In this document: positions 19,013-29,000 of the stretch, piece by piece
How the letters are laid out: each line of letters opens with the position of its first letter
Numbering within the stretch: the first letter of the stretch is position 1
Source: a virus
DNA length: 64,000 bases
Strand: one strand, 5' to 3'
Virus record (IMG/VR): IMGVR_UViG_3300032288_004617
Location: 1 to 64,000 of that record
Notes under the pieces: model-generated
What the model was told of the DNA's origin: nothing
Databases searched by the model: none
The model's input: only the letters and a program-made list of their open reading frames with translations
Program-made: the position numbers and the translations under genes

Positions 19013-20492
19013 CTTTTTTCATTTTGTGCATTTTGCCTCCACATTTCATAGAGATAACCTCTTTCTTCATGTTTTTAAGTAAAGGTTTTACATCTTTCCT
19101 TTTTACAGTTTTACTTTTGACTGAACCATTGCCGTTTTCAAAATCTAGATTATAAGAAGGTTTCCCTTTAGAATAACCTGTAGTATCCATGGTTAAAATA
19201 GAGGCTCTATTACCTGATTTTGGATATTTAATTTGATAAACAGTTCCACTATTAGTTGCTACATAGGCACCTTTTGCCTGTTCACTACCTTTTTTTAAGT
19301 TATAGACTTGCTCTTTTGCGTACTTATTTGCTGGAACTTTTTTAATAGTTTTACCACCATCACCAAACTTTTTAACTGTCCCTACTTTTTTGACACCCTG
19401 TGCTTTTTTAATCTCGGAAGCTTTATTTATTCGTGTTTTAAGTTTAGCAAGCATTTCTGGATCCATGTCTTGAAGCTGTCCCTTTCTTACTCTAAAATTG
19501 ATAAGGTCTTGAGCAGTTTTAGCTCTTTCTAAAAATTGCTCTTGTCCTGCTTTTTTCATAGCTTGTCCTTGCATTTTCATAGCTAGACCTTTGTCTCTTC
19601 TTGCTATTCCCTCTTTTTTAAGTTGTGCAGCTGTCTTACCACCATCACCAAACTTTTTAATTGTACCTCCTTTTTTCTTCATAGGTATCTCACCTTCCAT
19701 CATACGCATCTTTTTAGATTCACCTTTTTCGTGTTTCATCATTGCTGACTTAGATGCATACTTCTCTCCTGTTTTTTTCTCAGATAAAAGTTTCCCTTTA
19801 AGTTTACCTATTTTCCCTCCTTTTTTCATATATTGTTTTATTTGTTTTTTTCTATAATCTTGGTTTTGTTTTTTAATCTTTTCTGCATATCCATCACTCA
19901 TCGCACTACTCTTAAGACCTTCAACAGTTTTCATTGCATCTTTTCTGCCTACTTCGTATCTAGTCACTTTAGTTGTAGTTTGTGCAGGTGTAACTCCTAA
20001 ATTTACTTTCTTAACAACAACAGGAAAACTCTTTTTCCCTGCAGCATATCCTACAGTGTCAATTGCATGTGAGAAGCTATCTCCCTCTAACCCCTTAGCA
20101 GTTTTTACAACAAGTCCTGATTTATCTGCTTTATATGTTTGTCCTGTACCTTTGTTTTCAGCTCTTGTAACCTTACCTTTGTTGTTAGTTGTCAGATAAA
20201 CGTCAGAAGAAGGTGACATTTTAGAGTTATTCAAATTAGATACATACCCTCCTTTATTTGGACTTTTTGAAACTGGTGCTGTAGTCTTTTTTTGTGCAGT
20301 CGTTGGTGTCTTTTCAACCTGTGCTACAGTTTTCTTTGGTACAGTTGCTTTACCTTTTGAAACAGGTGCTACAGTTTTCTTTGGTGCAAATACTTTACCT
20401 TTTGAAACCGGTGCTGCAGTTTTCTTTTGTGCAACCATTGGTGTCTTTGAAACAGGTTTTTTTGGTGTTGTTTTTGGGTATGGAGTTGCCAT
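18996..20492 (-). CDS. Lys-rich repetitive protein, 498 aa
   Basis: Extremely basic protein. The first 80 residues are imperfect repeats of about 12-14 residues built on PKKTVAPVSKGK. The middle contains a globular-looking stretch rich in Gly and Thr, and two copies of KKFGDGGKT occur in the C-terminal half, together with MKKGGK and a Cys-containing end (MKCGGKM, KKGGKKC). The same Gly-Gly motif type appears in the next three upstream genes. No enzyme motif is visible. Such composition suggests a DNA-associated virion or ejected protein; the role is inferred from charge and from its place between the tail lysozyme and the giant cargo genes. Confidence 0.75.
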   Translation of the reverse strand: MATPYPKTTPKKPVSKTPMVAQKKTAAPVSKGKVFAPKKTVAPVSKGKATVPKKTVAQVEKTPTTAQKKTTAPVSKSPNKGGYVSNLNNSKMSPSSDVYLTTNNKGKVTRAENKGTGQTYKADKSGLVVKTAKGLEGDSFSHAIDTVGYAAGKKSFPVVVKKVNLGVTPAQTTTKVTRYEVGRKDAMKTVEGLKSSAMSDGYAEKIKKQNQDYRKKQIKQYMKKGGKIGKLKGKLLSEKKTGEKYASKSAMMKHEKGESKKMRMMEGEIPMKKKGGTIKKFGDGGKTAAQLKKEGIARRDKGLAMKMQGQAMKKAGQEQFLERAKTAQDLINFRVRKGQLQDMDPEMLAKLKTRINKASEIKKAQGVKKVGTVKKFGDGGKTIKKVPANKYAKEQVYNLKKGSEQAKGAYVATNSGTVYQIKYPKSGNRASILTMDTTGYSKGKPSYNLDFENGNGSVKSKTVKRKDVKPLLKNMKKEVISMKCGGKMHKMKKGGKKC

Positions 20493-20525
20493 ATAATTAT
20501 GATTTAGTTATTTATATTTTTATTA

Positions 20526-21755
20526 TTACTTCTTCTTTTTTGAAGTTTTAGCTAGACTTCCTATTGCCTCACTTGCAGCATATGCTTGAACTGCCTTTTT
20601 AACTATCTTCTTAGCTTTTGGAACTATTAGTTTTTTAGCACTTGTCCCTGCTAGCTTTTTAGTACCTTCACCAAGTAATTTTTGAGTTCCAGAATTTAAC
20701 AATTTAGGAGAAGATTTAGCTATTGCTTTTGGTGCTGCTTTAGTTAGTAATTTTTTAGAGCCTTCTGTAATTAGCTTTTTAGTAGCTGCTTTTGCAAGCA
20801 TCTTAGTTCCTAGAGCTTTAACACCTCCACCTGGAGTCGCAGCCATTAAAAGTGTCTCCGTTAGTTCTCCTCTTAATTTAGGCATAATCTTAGTCATTTT
20901 TTGACTAATAGCATTTTTATATGCATCTCGTTCAACTTTTGAAAGATTATCTCGGCTCGATCTTCCTCCGGCCCAATTTTCATAAGTTGTCATTTTTTCA
21001 ATATTTTTCCACTCATCTTCAGATAATTTTGCTCCACTGGCTCCTTTTTTAAGCAAATTATCTCCGGCTTTTTTCATAGTGACTTGAAAAGCTTTATATT
21101 TTTCTTCAGCTGTTTGTGGTTTTGCTTTTGCTGTTTGTGCCTTTTCCACCTTCTTTTTTAACGATTGCTTCAACTCTGTGCCTTTTTTCTTCATCTCTAG
21201 GCCTTTTTTCTTCATCTCTAGACCTCTAGAATACTTACCAAGTCCTAAAGCCTCAAGTCCAGCTTTTGTGCCTACCTTACTTTTAACTAATTGGTCTATA
21301 GTGGATCCTGCAGCTATCTTAGCCTTTACATTTTTAATATATGCATTCTTCTGAGCTTCACTTGAGAAACCTCCTGGTAAAGTTTTAGCTTTAACTTTTG
21401 CAACACTTACAGGTGCAACTTCCGCTTTTGAAGTTGGCATCTTAATCTCACTCAACTTTTTGCTATCAGGAACTAATTCTGTCTGAAGCTTCATCTCTAT
21501 ATTATCAGGAGATTTTGGTGCTATAGGTTTATTATTTTGTGATACATTTTCAAATGAATCATTTGTTTTTATACCTACTTGTTTTCCACCTTCTTCGAAC
21601 TTTCTAAGGGATCTTCCTTTAGTCTTTTTTGAAATAGGTTTAACTGCTATCTTTTTAGCAGAAGGTTTAGCCATAACTTTCTTAGTTGAGGCTTTTTTAG
21701 TCATAACTTTCTTAGCCATGACCTTTTTAGTTGTAATTTTTTTAGTTGTAGCCAT
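20526..21755 (-). CDS. Lys/Ala-rich basic protein, 409 aa
   Basis: I chose ATG 21755 (MATTKKITTKK) over an upstream GTG because its opening resembles the next gene's MATPYPKTTPKK and it follows a purine-rich stretch. The first 50 residues are repeats of TKK/AKK type (KVMAKKVMTKKASTKKVMAK), then RKFEEGGKQ, the Gly-Gly motif shared with neighbours. The C-terminal third is an array of KKLLTKAAPKAIAKSS-like units that would form amphipathic basic helices. No known domain was recognised. By composition it is a candidate DNA-condensing or membrane-active virion protein in the ejection block; this is inference only. Confidence 0.72.
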   Translation of the reverse strand: MATTKKITTKKVMAKKVMTKKASTKKVMAKPSAKKIAVKPISKKTKGRSLRKFEEGGKQVGIKTNDSFENVSQNNKPIAPKSPDNIEMKLQTELVPDSKKLSEIKMPTSKAEVAPVSVAKVKAKTLPGGFSSEAQKNAYIKNVKAKIAAGSTIDQLVKSKVGTKAGLEALGLGKYSRGLEMKKKGLEMKKKGTELKQSLKKKVEKAQTAKAKPQTAEEKYKAFQVTMKKAGDNLLKKGASGAKLSEDEWKNIEKMTTYENWAGGRSSRDNLSKVERDAYKNAISQKMTKIMPKLRGELTETLLMAATPGGGVKALGTKMLAKAATKKLITEGSKKLLTKAAPKAIAKSSPKLLNSGTQKLLGEGTKKLAGTSAKKLIVPKAKKIVKKAVQAYAASEAIGSLAKTSKKKK

Positions 21756-21800
21756 TTTTCTATTTCTTTTTTCCACTTTATTACTTTAATTAATTTATTA

Positions 21801-24023
21801 TTATGCTTCAGCATCAACTGATTGTTCTGTTGTATTTGTAGGACCAAGCCCTATTCTATTTAGATTATCATTATTTTTTATCTGGAAATCATAATACGGA
21901 TCATAATTAACACCCATACCATAGTAATCTAAAGAATAATCAGGAGTAAGATTTGATATCAAATTAAGTTGCTGAGTATTTGAGAAATTATTCATAGCTA
22001 CATTATGATTGTATCTTAAATACTCTCTTAAATCAGCCTCTGTATTTGCTTTAGCCATTAAACTTCTTCCTTCAAAATTTAAAAGGTTTGATCCTTGAGC
22101 TATATTCTCTCTATCAGATTGTCCAATATTAAATTGTTCTGCTGCAGCTTGATTTTGAGCATTTGTTATATTTGCATTATAACTAGCTTCATTTTCATAA
22201 CTTTGTGTTGTTGATAATAATGATGCCAATGCTGCAGCTCTTTGTGCAGGTGGTAAAGAGTCAACTTGACTTGCTAAAAAGTTTCTATTTTCAGCTGCTG
22301 ACTGAAGTTGACGATCAATACCAATCTTAATAGGATCAATTCTTTGAAACCTATTACTAACTAACATTTCAGGTTGTTGACCTGATGGAGGCAATACGCT
22401 TTGATCTGGAGTATAAAAAGCTCTTGCTCCTTTTTGTCTCGTACTCAAATCTACTTCATCCTTAATAGGTCCTTCTTCAGCAGGTGCTTTCGCTTCACCT
22501 TCATCAGGTGTATATACATTAATATTGTAATCAGACTCCTCACTTTTTATCTCTTTCAATCTTTTTACTCTATTTTGAGATTCAGGTGAAAGTTCTGCTA
22601 ATATTTCTGGTGTTATTTGATTCGCAGTGTATACCCCTTTTGACTTAAGAAGTTTACTTTCTTCCGGTGTAACTAAGTCTAGTTTTAAACTATATCTTCC
22701 AGAAGTAAAGTTACCCATCTTCTTATCATATAATCTAATTCTTTCTTCCGGTGTTTTTGCCTTAGTTGGATCTTCTACGAAAGTTTCATTCTTTAAATAA
22801 TCTTCTGCCTTCGCTACTGTTTCTTCACTGAAGTTATCTGGGTTTTTAATAATATCATTAGCAGATGCACGCATTCTTTTATCAGCTCTTTTCTGAAACT
22901 CTAATACAGCTGCTTGTTCTTTGTTTAAAGGTAGATTATCTTTAAATTTAACCTCTCCTTTTTTTAATGCCTCTTGATCTATATACTTTCCAAAAACTTT
23001 TTCGTCTGAAATAATATCAGGGAAATTCTCATATAAATTAACTAAAATTGTTTGAGGATCTTTCTCAGTACCATAGTTTGTCTGATTAGATTTTTGGTAA
23101 ACTCTTTCTTCATTTTTAAACTCATTGTCTACATAAGTCCCTCTTAATCTAGTTTTATCTTTAGCAGATGTAGTTGTTCCAGGATATTTCTGGTAATACT
23201 TCTTTAAAACATCATTATACTCAGTTTCAGAAATAGATCCTTCTATAGATGCTTTTCTTAAATCAGCATATATCTTATCTGCATCCTCTCCTGCTTCTAT
23301 CCTCGTAATAAATTCTCCACCTTTATCAAAAAGTGGAAGATCGTTCATTGCTCTTCTACCTTCCTCTTCAGAAAGATTATATTTCTTTAGTAAGTTTTGA
23401 AAAGCTTGTTCTTGGACTCCTCCAAATTTAAACTCTCCTTCTTGATTTTCTTGTTTCTTTTTTGACTCTTGAATATCAAATACCTTATCAAAGAATTTTT
23501 TTCTTTTGTCTTCTAATGGTTTCTTTTTAGACTCAATATCGTAAATCTTTTTAGATAAGTATTCATTATTAATTTGACTTGTGCCTTTATCAACAGCTTT
23601 CTTTTCTATCTCTTTCTTTAAAACAGAGAATACATCTTCTTGTTCATCATTTAACTTAGTCAGCCCAATCTTTTTTGAATACTTATCCAATGCAGATGCA
23701 TATGTATCTTTTGTTGAAAAGTTTAAATCAAACTCTCCACTTAATCTCTTTGCTTCAGATTTAGTTAAATGTATAGAATCTGAAACTACCTCTGTGTCTG
23801 TAGGTAGATTCACTTTTATACCTCCATTCTCATGTTTAGGGCCTTCTGCTTTCTTTACTTTTCCATTAGGATATTTCAAAAACTCATCCCCTTCAATCTC
23901 AGCATTAGGTTTCCTTGGATCATCTTTTCGTAATCCTGCTTCAACATCCCCTGTTAAAAGTTTCTCAATATTTTTATCAGAATCTTTTACTTCAATCTTG
24001 CTTATATCAAATCCTTTTGCCAT
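21801..24023 (-). CDS. Structural/cargo-type protein, 740 aa
   Basis: Large acidic-to-neutral protein starting within the stop of the previous gene (TAATG, 1-base overlap), so the two are probably translationally coupled. An N-terminal region holds PKHENGGIKVNLPTDTEVVS and a following KSEAKRLSG segment; I recall similar PKHxxGGI segments in large structural proteins of other Bacteroidota phages. FKFGGVQEQAF and FDKGGEF repeat the Gly-Gly motif. The middle is highly charged; the C-terminus is Asn/Gln-rich (residues about 600-740) and looks like an extended tail-fibre-like or disordered segment. No membrane segment or catalytic signature is visible. Virion location is inferred from position between lysozyme and cargo genes. 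Confidence 0.72.
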   Translation of the reverse strand: MAKGFDISKIEVKDSDKNIEKLLTGDVEAGLRKDDPRKPNAEIEGDEFLKYPNGKVKKAEGPKHENGGIKVNLPTDTEVVSDSIHLTKSEAKRLSGEFDLNFSTKDTYASALDKYSKKIGLTKLNDEQEDVFSVLKKEIEKKAVDKGTSQINNEYLSKKIYDIESKKKPLEDKRKKFFDKVFDIQESKKKQENQEGEFKFGGVQEQAFQNLLKKYNLSEEEGRRAMNDLPLFDKGGEFITRIEAGEDADKIYADLRKASIEGSISETEYNDVLKKYYQKYPGTTTSAKDKTRLRGTYVDNEFKNEERVYQKSNQTNYGTEKDPQTILVNLYENFPDIISDEKVFGKYIDQEALKKGEVKFKDNLPLNKEQAAVLEFQKRADKRMRASANDIIKNPDNFSEETVAKAEDYLKNETFVEDPTKAKTPEERIRLYDKKMGNFTSGRYSLKLDLVTPEESKLLKSKGVYTANQITPEILAELSPESQNRVKRLKEIKSEESDYNINVYTPDEGEAKAPAEEGPIKDEVDLSTRQKGARAFYTPDQSVLPPSGQQPEMLVSNRFQRIDPIKIGIDRQLQSAAENRNFLASQVDSLPPAQRAAALASLLSTTQSYENEASYNANITNAQNQAAAEQFNIGQSDRENIAQGSNLLNFEGRSLMAKANTEADLREYLRYNHNVAMNNFSNTQQLNLISNLTPDYSLDYYGMGVNYDPYYDFQIKNNDNLNRIGLGPTNTTEQSVDAEA

Positions 24024-25102
24024 TATAAAAATATTTGTCCGTTTTCAATCTTTGAAATTTTACCCTTGTAAGTTTTTCCTCCATATTTAAAATTTATAGA
24101 ATCTCCTACTTGGTGTTTGAAAGATCCTCCACTCTTCATCTTTGGTAAGTCTTCTTCTTCCCCAGATTCTCCCTCTTCAGATTCTCCTAACAACTGTTGT
24201 GCTATTTGCATAACCTCTTGGTAAGTTTGTTGATCTACCCCTTGTTGTTTTAAGTATGCATCAATAGCTTCAATACTTCCTAACTTATCAACAAGCTGTT
24301 GAGCTATTTGCTCCATACGAGGTCCCTCTGCATTTTGAGACTCTTGTCCTTGTTGTTCTGGAGTTTCTTGTTGCTCCTCTGCTCCCATTTGATTTTGGTC
24401 TTCTCCCATCATTTGGTTGAACATTCCACCACCATCTTCGAATTTAAAGAGACCTCCATACTTAAATGTACCTAATTCACTATTAGTCATATTCGCATTT
24501 GCAGTTTGTGAAGCATTTACATAACGTCTCTCTTGTTTCTTTTTGTTATACCAATCTTGTGCATAATTGTCCATTTTCTGGTTAGCGTATCCTGACATTC
24601 CTTCTCTAGCTAAACCTAAGCCTAAAGATAATGAATTGCCTATGATATCAAGATTCTTTCCTTTTGCTCCTTGTGGTGCTCCTAATGCCCTTCCTAAATT
24701 GTAAACTCTAGAATTTAAGTCACTACCTGTAGGACTTAAGTATGGCATATTATTTATGTCAAATGTTTTATTATTTATGTCAAATGACTTATTACCAGAT
24801 TCCTTTAATTTATCTAAACCTTCAATCTCTTGGTTATTACTTACAGCATTCATAGTACTTGTATGAAACTCTTTGTCTATAACCCCTGCAGTTTTTGCAT
24901 CGTCTAGAGCTTTCATTTTATCATACTCAGTTGCCTTTGGATCAGTTAATACTTGATACAGTGAGTCTGTATCGACTCCCATTCCTAAATCTTCTGTGCT
25001 ACCTTTAACCCTGTACTTATCAGGATCTTCCATTACTTTTTTATATCTAGCATCTGCCCGATCATTCCTGTAGTCCTGAAACCAATTTGATAAATTATTC
25101 AT
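24023..25102 (-). CDS. Virion-associated protein with Gly-Gly motifs, 359 aa
   Basis: Soluble protein whose N-terminal two thirds are charged helices. Around residues 215-235 lie FKYGGLFKFEDGGGMF, then a Gln/Glu-rich low-complexity stretch, an acidic patch, and KMKSGGSFKH followed by a small beta-rich C-terminal domain (VGDSINFKYGGKTYKGKI) that looks like an SH3-like or KOW-like barrel by eye. The same FxxGG/KxGG motifs are found in the next genes downstream. It follows the tail lysozyme and overlaps the next gene by one base. Family not recognised; virion association is inferred. Confidence 0.7.
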   Translation of the reverse strand: MNNLSNWFQDYRNDRADARYKKVMEDPDKYRVKGSTEDLGMGVDTDSLYQVLTDPKATEYDKMKALDDAKTAGVIDKEFHTSTMNAVSNNQEIEGLDKLKESGNKSFDINNKTFDINNMPYLSPTGSDLNSRVYNLGRALGAPQGAKGKNLDIIGNSLSLGLGLAREGMSGYANQKMDNYAQDWYNKKKQERRYVNASQTANANMTNSELGTFKYGGLFKFEDGGGMFNQMMGEDQNQMGAEEQQETPEQQGQESQNAEGPRMEQIAQQLVDKLGSIEAIDAYLKQQGVDQQTYQEVMQIAQQLLGESEEGESGEEEDLPKMKSGGSFKHQVGDSINFKYGGKTYKGKISKIENGQIFL

Positions 25103-25160
25103 AATGATAAAATTATGTATTTTTATTTTAGTTTAAAAAATTATAGAAATTATTGAAACT

Positions 25161-26015
25161 TTAAGAAGCAGGCCCTATTGAAAAAAGACTCTCTGCTTGT
25201 TGTGCTTCAAATGGTAACTCTTGTTTATACATATCCATATTAACTTTACCAGCTTCTGTTGCTTTAGTATTTGGATCATCTGTATTATATGTTATTTTAC
25301 TTAAAGCTTGAATAAATCCATTCTTACTTTCTTCTTTAGCTAACTCCTGTCTTGCTGTAGAATTCTTCTCTTTTTCAATCTTAGCTGTCTCTATTTCAAG
25401 TTGTTTTCTAAATTCCTCTGTTGTCAAAGGTGTTCCATTTTCAGAAACATTTAAGACTTCAAAGCGAGATGCTGATTGTGGCATACTTCCTCTCTCTAAA
25501 TACCCTGTTGAATTATCACCACTGCCACTGGTATTATCTATTTTAACATCTATATTAGAGGGATTGTATATTTCAGTTGCGTATTTACCTCCATCAAAAC
25601 TTTTAAAAAACCCTTGTCTTTGAACACCTCTAACATTTTCATTAGCAGGGCTTTCCCATTCAGTTGTAAAATAGTATGAGGCTTGTTCAGGTGATTCAAA
25701 GTTTCTACTTAAATAAGCTTTAGAATTAGACTCACTTAAAGCATAGTCTATTTGTCCTTTCCAATTAGACATGTCTCCATTTAAATAATTAACTAGACCT
25801 TTTCTTCTTGGACCTGTGTGTTGGAATAGCCCAATACCTCCACCTCCGTTCTTGCCTCCTTCTGTAATTGAAGCATTGAAATTACTTTCGTATTTTATAT
25901 TCGCAAGCATACCTAATGCATGATTCTTAGATACCCCCTTTGATTGGAGGTAACTTAGAATCTCGTTAGGATCTACTGATCTATTAGCTACATCTTTTGC
26001 TCTTTCTGCTGCCAT
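25161..26015 (-). CDS. Tail-associated lysozyme (Phage_lysozyme2-like)
   Basis: Peptidoglycan hydrolase probably carried in the tail to open the cell wall during DNA delivery. Residues about 15-150 match the Phage_lysozyme2 (tail lysozyme) pattern: ILSYLQSKGVS, then ALGMLANIKYESNFNAS with the probable catalytic Glu43, a Gly-rich GGGGIGLFQHTGPR, and a Trp-containing substrate-cleft stretch. Residues 150-284 are a low-complexity, charged tail perhaps for virion attachment. There is no signal peptide, so it is not an exported endolysin. It lies directly downstream of the muzzle gene, consistent with incorporation in the tail tip. Confidence 0.85.
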   Translation of the reverse strand: MAAERAKDVANRSVDPNEILSYLQSKGVSKNHALGMLANIKYESNFNASITEGGKNGGGGIGLFQHTGPRRKGLVNYLNGDMSNWKGQIDYALSESNSKAYLSRNFESPEQASYYFTTEWESPANENVRGVQRQGFFKSFDGGKYATEIYNPSNIDVKIDNTSGSGDNSTGYLERGSMPQSASRFEVLNVSENGTPLTTEEFRKQLEIETAKIEKEKNSTARQELAKEESKNGFIQALSKITYNTDDPNTKATEAGKVNMDMYKQELPFEAQQAESLFSIGPAS

Positions 26016-26025
26016 TTTTTAAAGT

Positions 26026-29000
26026 TTATTGTTCGTAATACTCTCTTGTGTCACCCATAAATCTAAATAACATTTTAAATCTACTTTCAACATCATTTGT
26101 TAGCCTAATTAAAAAATGGTCACCTCTTAATCTATCTTTATAGTTGTTTCTATAATCAAGAAGTCTTGAATCTAGTACCTTGTCAATTTGAGCACAGTCA
26201 TTAATCCAAATAGGTAACCCACTTCTTTCATTTCTTATTAAGTTGTAAAGATAGTTAAAAGAATATTTACCTGCAATTTCAGATTGTAAAATATCTATAG
26301 AATTTGTATTAAATTTTGGATAAGATATTTGTTGACTCAAATTGTTATTAATTTGTGTATTCAATTTCAACTGCCCTGAATTTTGAAAACTATTGTATAC
26401 AATTGCTTTATTGAATCCAGATCCATAAATATCAGTGAAATCCCATTTATTGTAATACTTTCTAACATCTAACCAATACTCAATATCTGTCAACACAGAA
26501 TTTGTATATCTAGTTGTAAGTGGAAACTCAACTGTAAACGGATATAGTTTTCCGTAGAACACTTGGTAACTTGAAAGGAATGGTAAATGTGTCCATAACC
26601 CTATCTCTGAAGATGTTGTAGAGTAATTAATACCTGTTTGAAAGTAATTATTATATGCTATATAGTAATTAGGTTTAAATGAATAATAAGATATCCAAGT
26701 CTTCAATAAAGGAGAGTAACCTACTGTCCAAGAACACTCTTTAAAATAAGTAGGGTTCCCTAAAGCTATTTCTTGTATTGCATAAGTTGTCTCTATTTTT
26801 TGACACACTCCACAAATATCACCTGGAGATACGTCTACAAATGTATCCGGACAAGTAACTTCCTGAACTGATTCGTAAAATATTGTCTCAGTTTCTGTAG
26901 AATAAATCACATTTAAATCTGCATCACTAGTAGCTGCTATTAGTTCTGCTTTAGAATTATCAAATATTGCTGAACCGAACATGTAATCACCTCCAAAATT
27001 CCAACCTTCTACTTTTATATCGTGACATCCAGCAGTTAGTTCAATAGGATAGATGTGTCCTCTTACAAAAGCAATTGTATCACCTGAATTGTTTGGAGTG
27101 TGTTGCGGTTGCATAGCTGTCCAATCAGATTCCAATGCAACAACACCATCAATAGAAAATCTGAATTTATTATCTGCAACTACAAATATGTAGTATGTCT
27201 TTGTTGTAGGTATACTAACTATACTTGTAGCCCCATACCATACATTTGAAGGCATTTGATTTACTCCATAAAAAATAAATGCTAAATTACCCGTTAGAGT
27301 AGTTACACCAAATGTTGTAGGGTTTGATGTTGCAAATCTAAAAATAAGCTTTGGACCAACTTGTGTCACACTATAACCTAATCCAGCTAATGTTATACCG
27401 TGTGTTGTTATAAAATCTGTAGCCGTTTGAGTAAGACTTGTGTTGAATGTTGCTAAGTATCCAACCCCATTCAGCTCTATATTACATGTACCTGATGTAT
27501 TTGTTAATATAATGCTTGTCTCTTTCATAGAAACAGTTTTACCCAATCTATTTACATAGTTGCTATAAATTACACCATTTCCTGTCCAAAAGGGGTTTAA
27601 TAGGTATTCGTATGTATAACCTGTTGGATACATTCCATCTACCAATGCAGAACCATCTGGATTATATGCATCATACAGTGCAGGATATCTCCAACCATAA
27701 GCTGTACTTTTAGAATTCACTACAGTTATAGGAGTCCCTTGAGGTACCTTAGATGTAGTAGTTATTTTTGTACACACTCCATCTACAAGAGTATATCCAG
27801 TAGGACAAGGTACATCTACATAAAAACCAACTTCCTCATCATATTCTAAAGTATCGTTTATAATTGAATAATCTTTTTTAGTCAGGAATAGTCTTTTTTG
27901 TCTTTCGTCCCACCCCATGGCAATACCTAATCCTTTGAAGTTGTTATCTATGTCTATATTTGGGAAACTGTTTAAAATTTTAAATGGTAAGTTCTCTTTA
28001 AACCATTTCTCTAAACCTGATGTAATCTCATCTAAAGACTTTCCACCTGGTGCTAAGTTGAAAACTTTACCTCTCTTAGCATCTACCCAAAAATGTCCGA
28101 AGTCACAACTAATTTTTGCATTATGTTGAGTTCCTGCATATCCTAAATCAGTCTTATTGAAGTCAACCGCTCTTCCTGCAAATATACCTCCTTGTCCAAG
28201 ATTCTTAGTTTCAGGAGTAAGTCTGTCTCGGATTTGGTCAATTGATCCAAATATACTAACACCATTTGTAAATCTTGCTAAAATTTGCTCAGACTCTATA
28301 CCATCCATCTCAATAAGTTTACCAAAACTTTTTGGAAATTGATATGTATTTAATGGTTTATATATTAACCAAGGATCAATTAAATCATTATCTGAAGAAT
28401 CCGGTTCAGAGTATATAACACCATTTGGTTGGATACTTAAAGCATCATATTGTAATCTATTATACGTTGTTGGTAAAACTCTATGGGCTACCTCACTTGC
28501 TGTAGAAGAGTATACTGTATTGTAAAAATATGTGTTAGGTTCTTTAATACTTAAATTCTTCTCTTGTGTCCAATCTATTACATCATTCACATTAGGATAG
28601 AAGTTTTCATGGTATTCTCTTTTTGCGTATCTATAATTCATATTATATTCAGATTCAACTAAGAAATATGGTATACCGTATGAATATAAGAAAAACTTTG
28701 ATGGAGGTTTAATATAGAAACCTGTATTTCCTGACAATTGATGTAGGTTATAAGTACTTCCATTAGAAGGCCATATAAATGAAGCTGTATAATTATCAGA
28801 GTCATTTATCATAAAATCTAGGAAAAATCTACCACTAGATACTGTATTTAGATGTGGATTTATATTAAAATTACTAGAGTATTCAAATGGAGTCAAAGGT
28901 GCTAATCCAAAAGCATCTGTTTTAAAGAATGGAAACTTTCTTTTAACAGCAAATCTACTAATAAAAATATCTCCTCCTAAAACTGTATTACATTCAGAAT

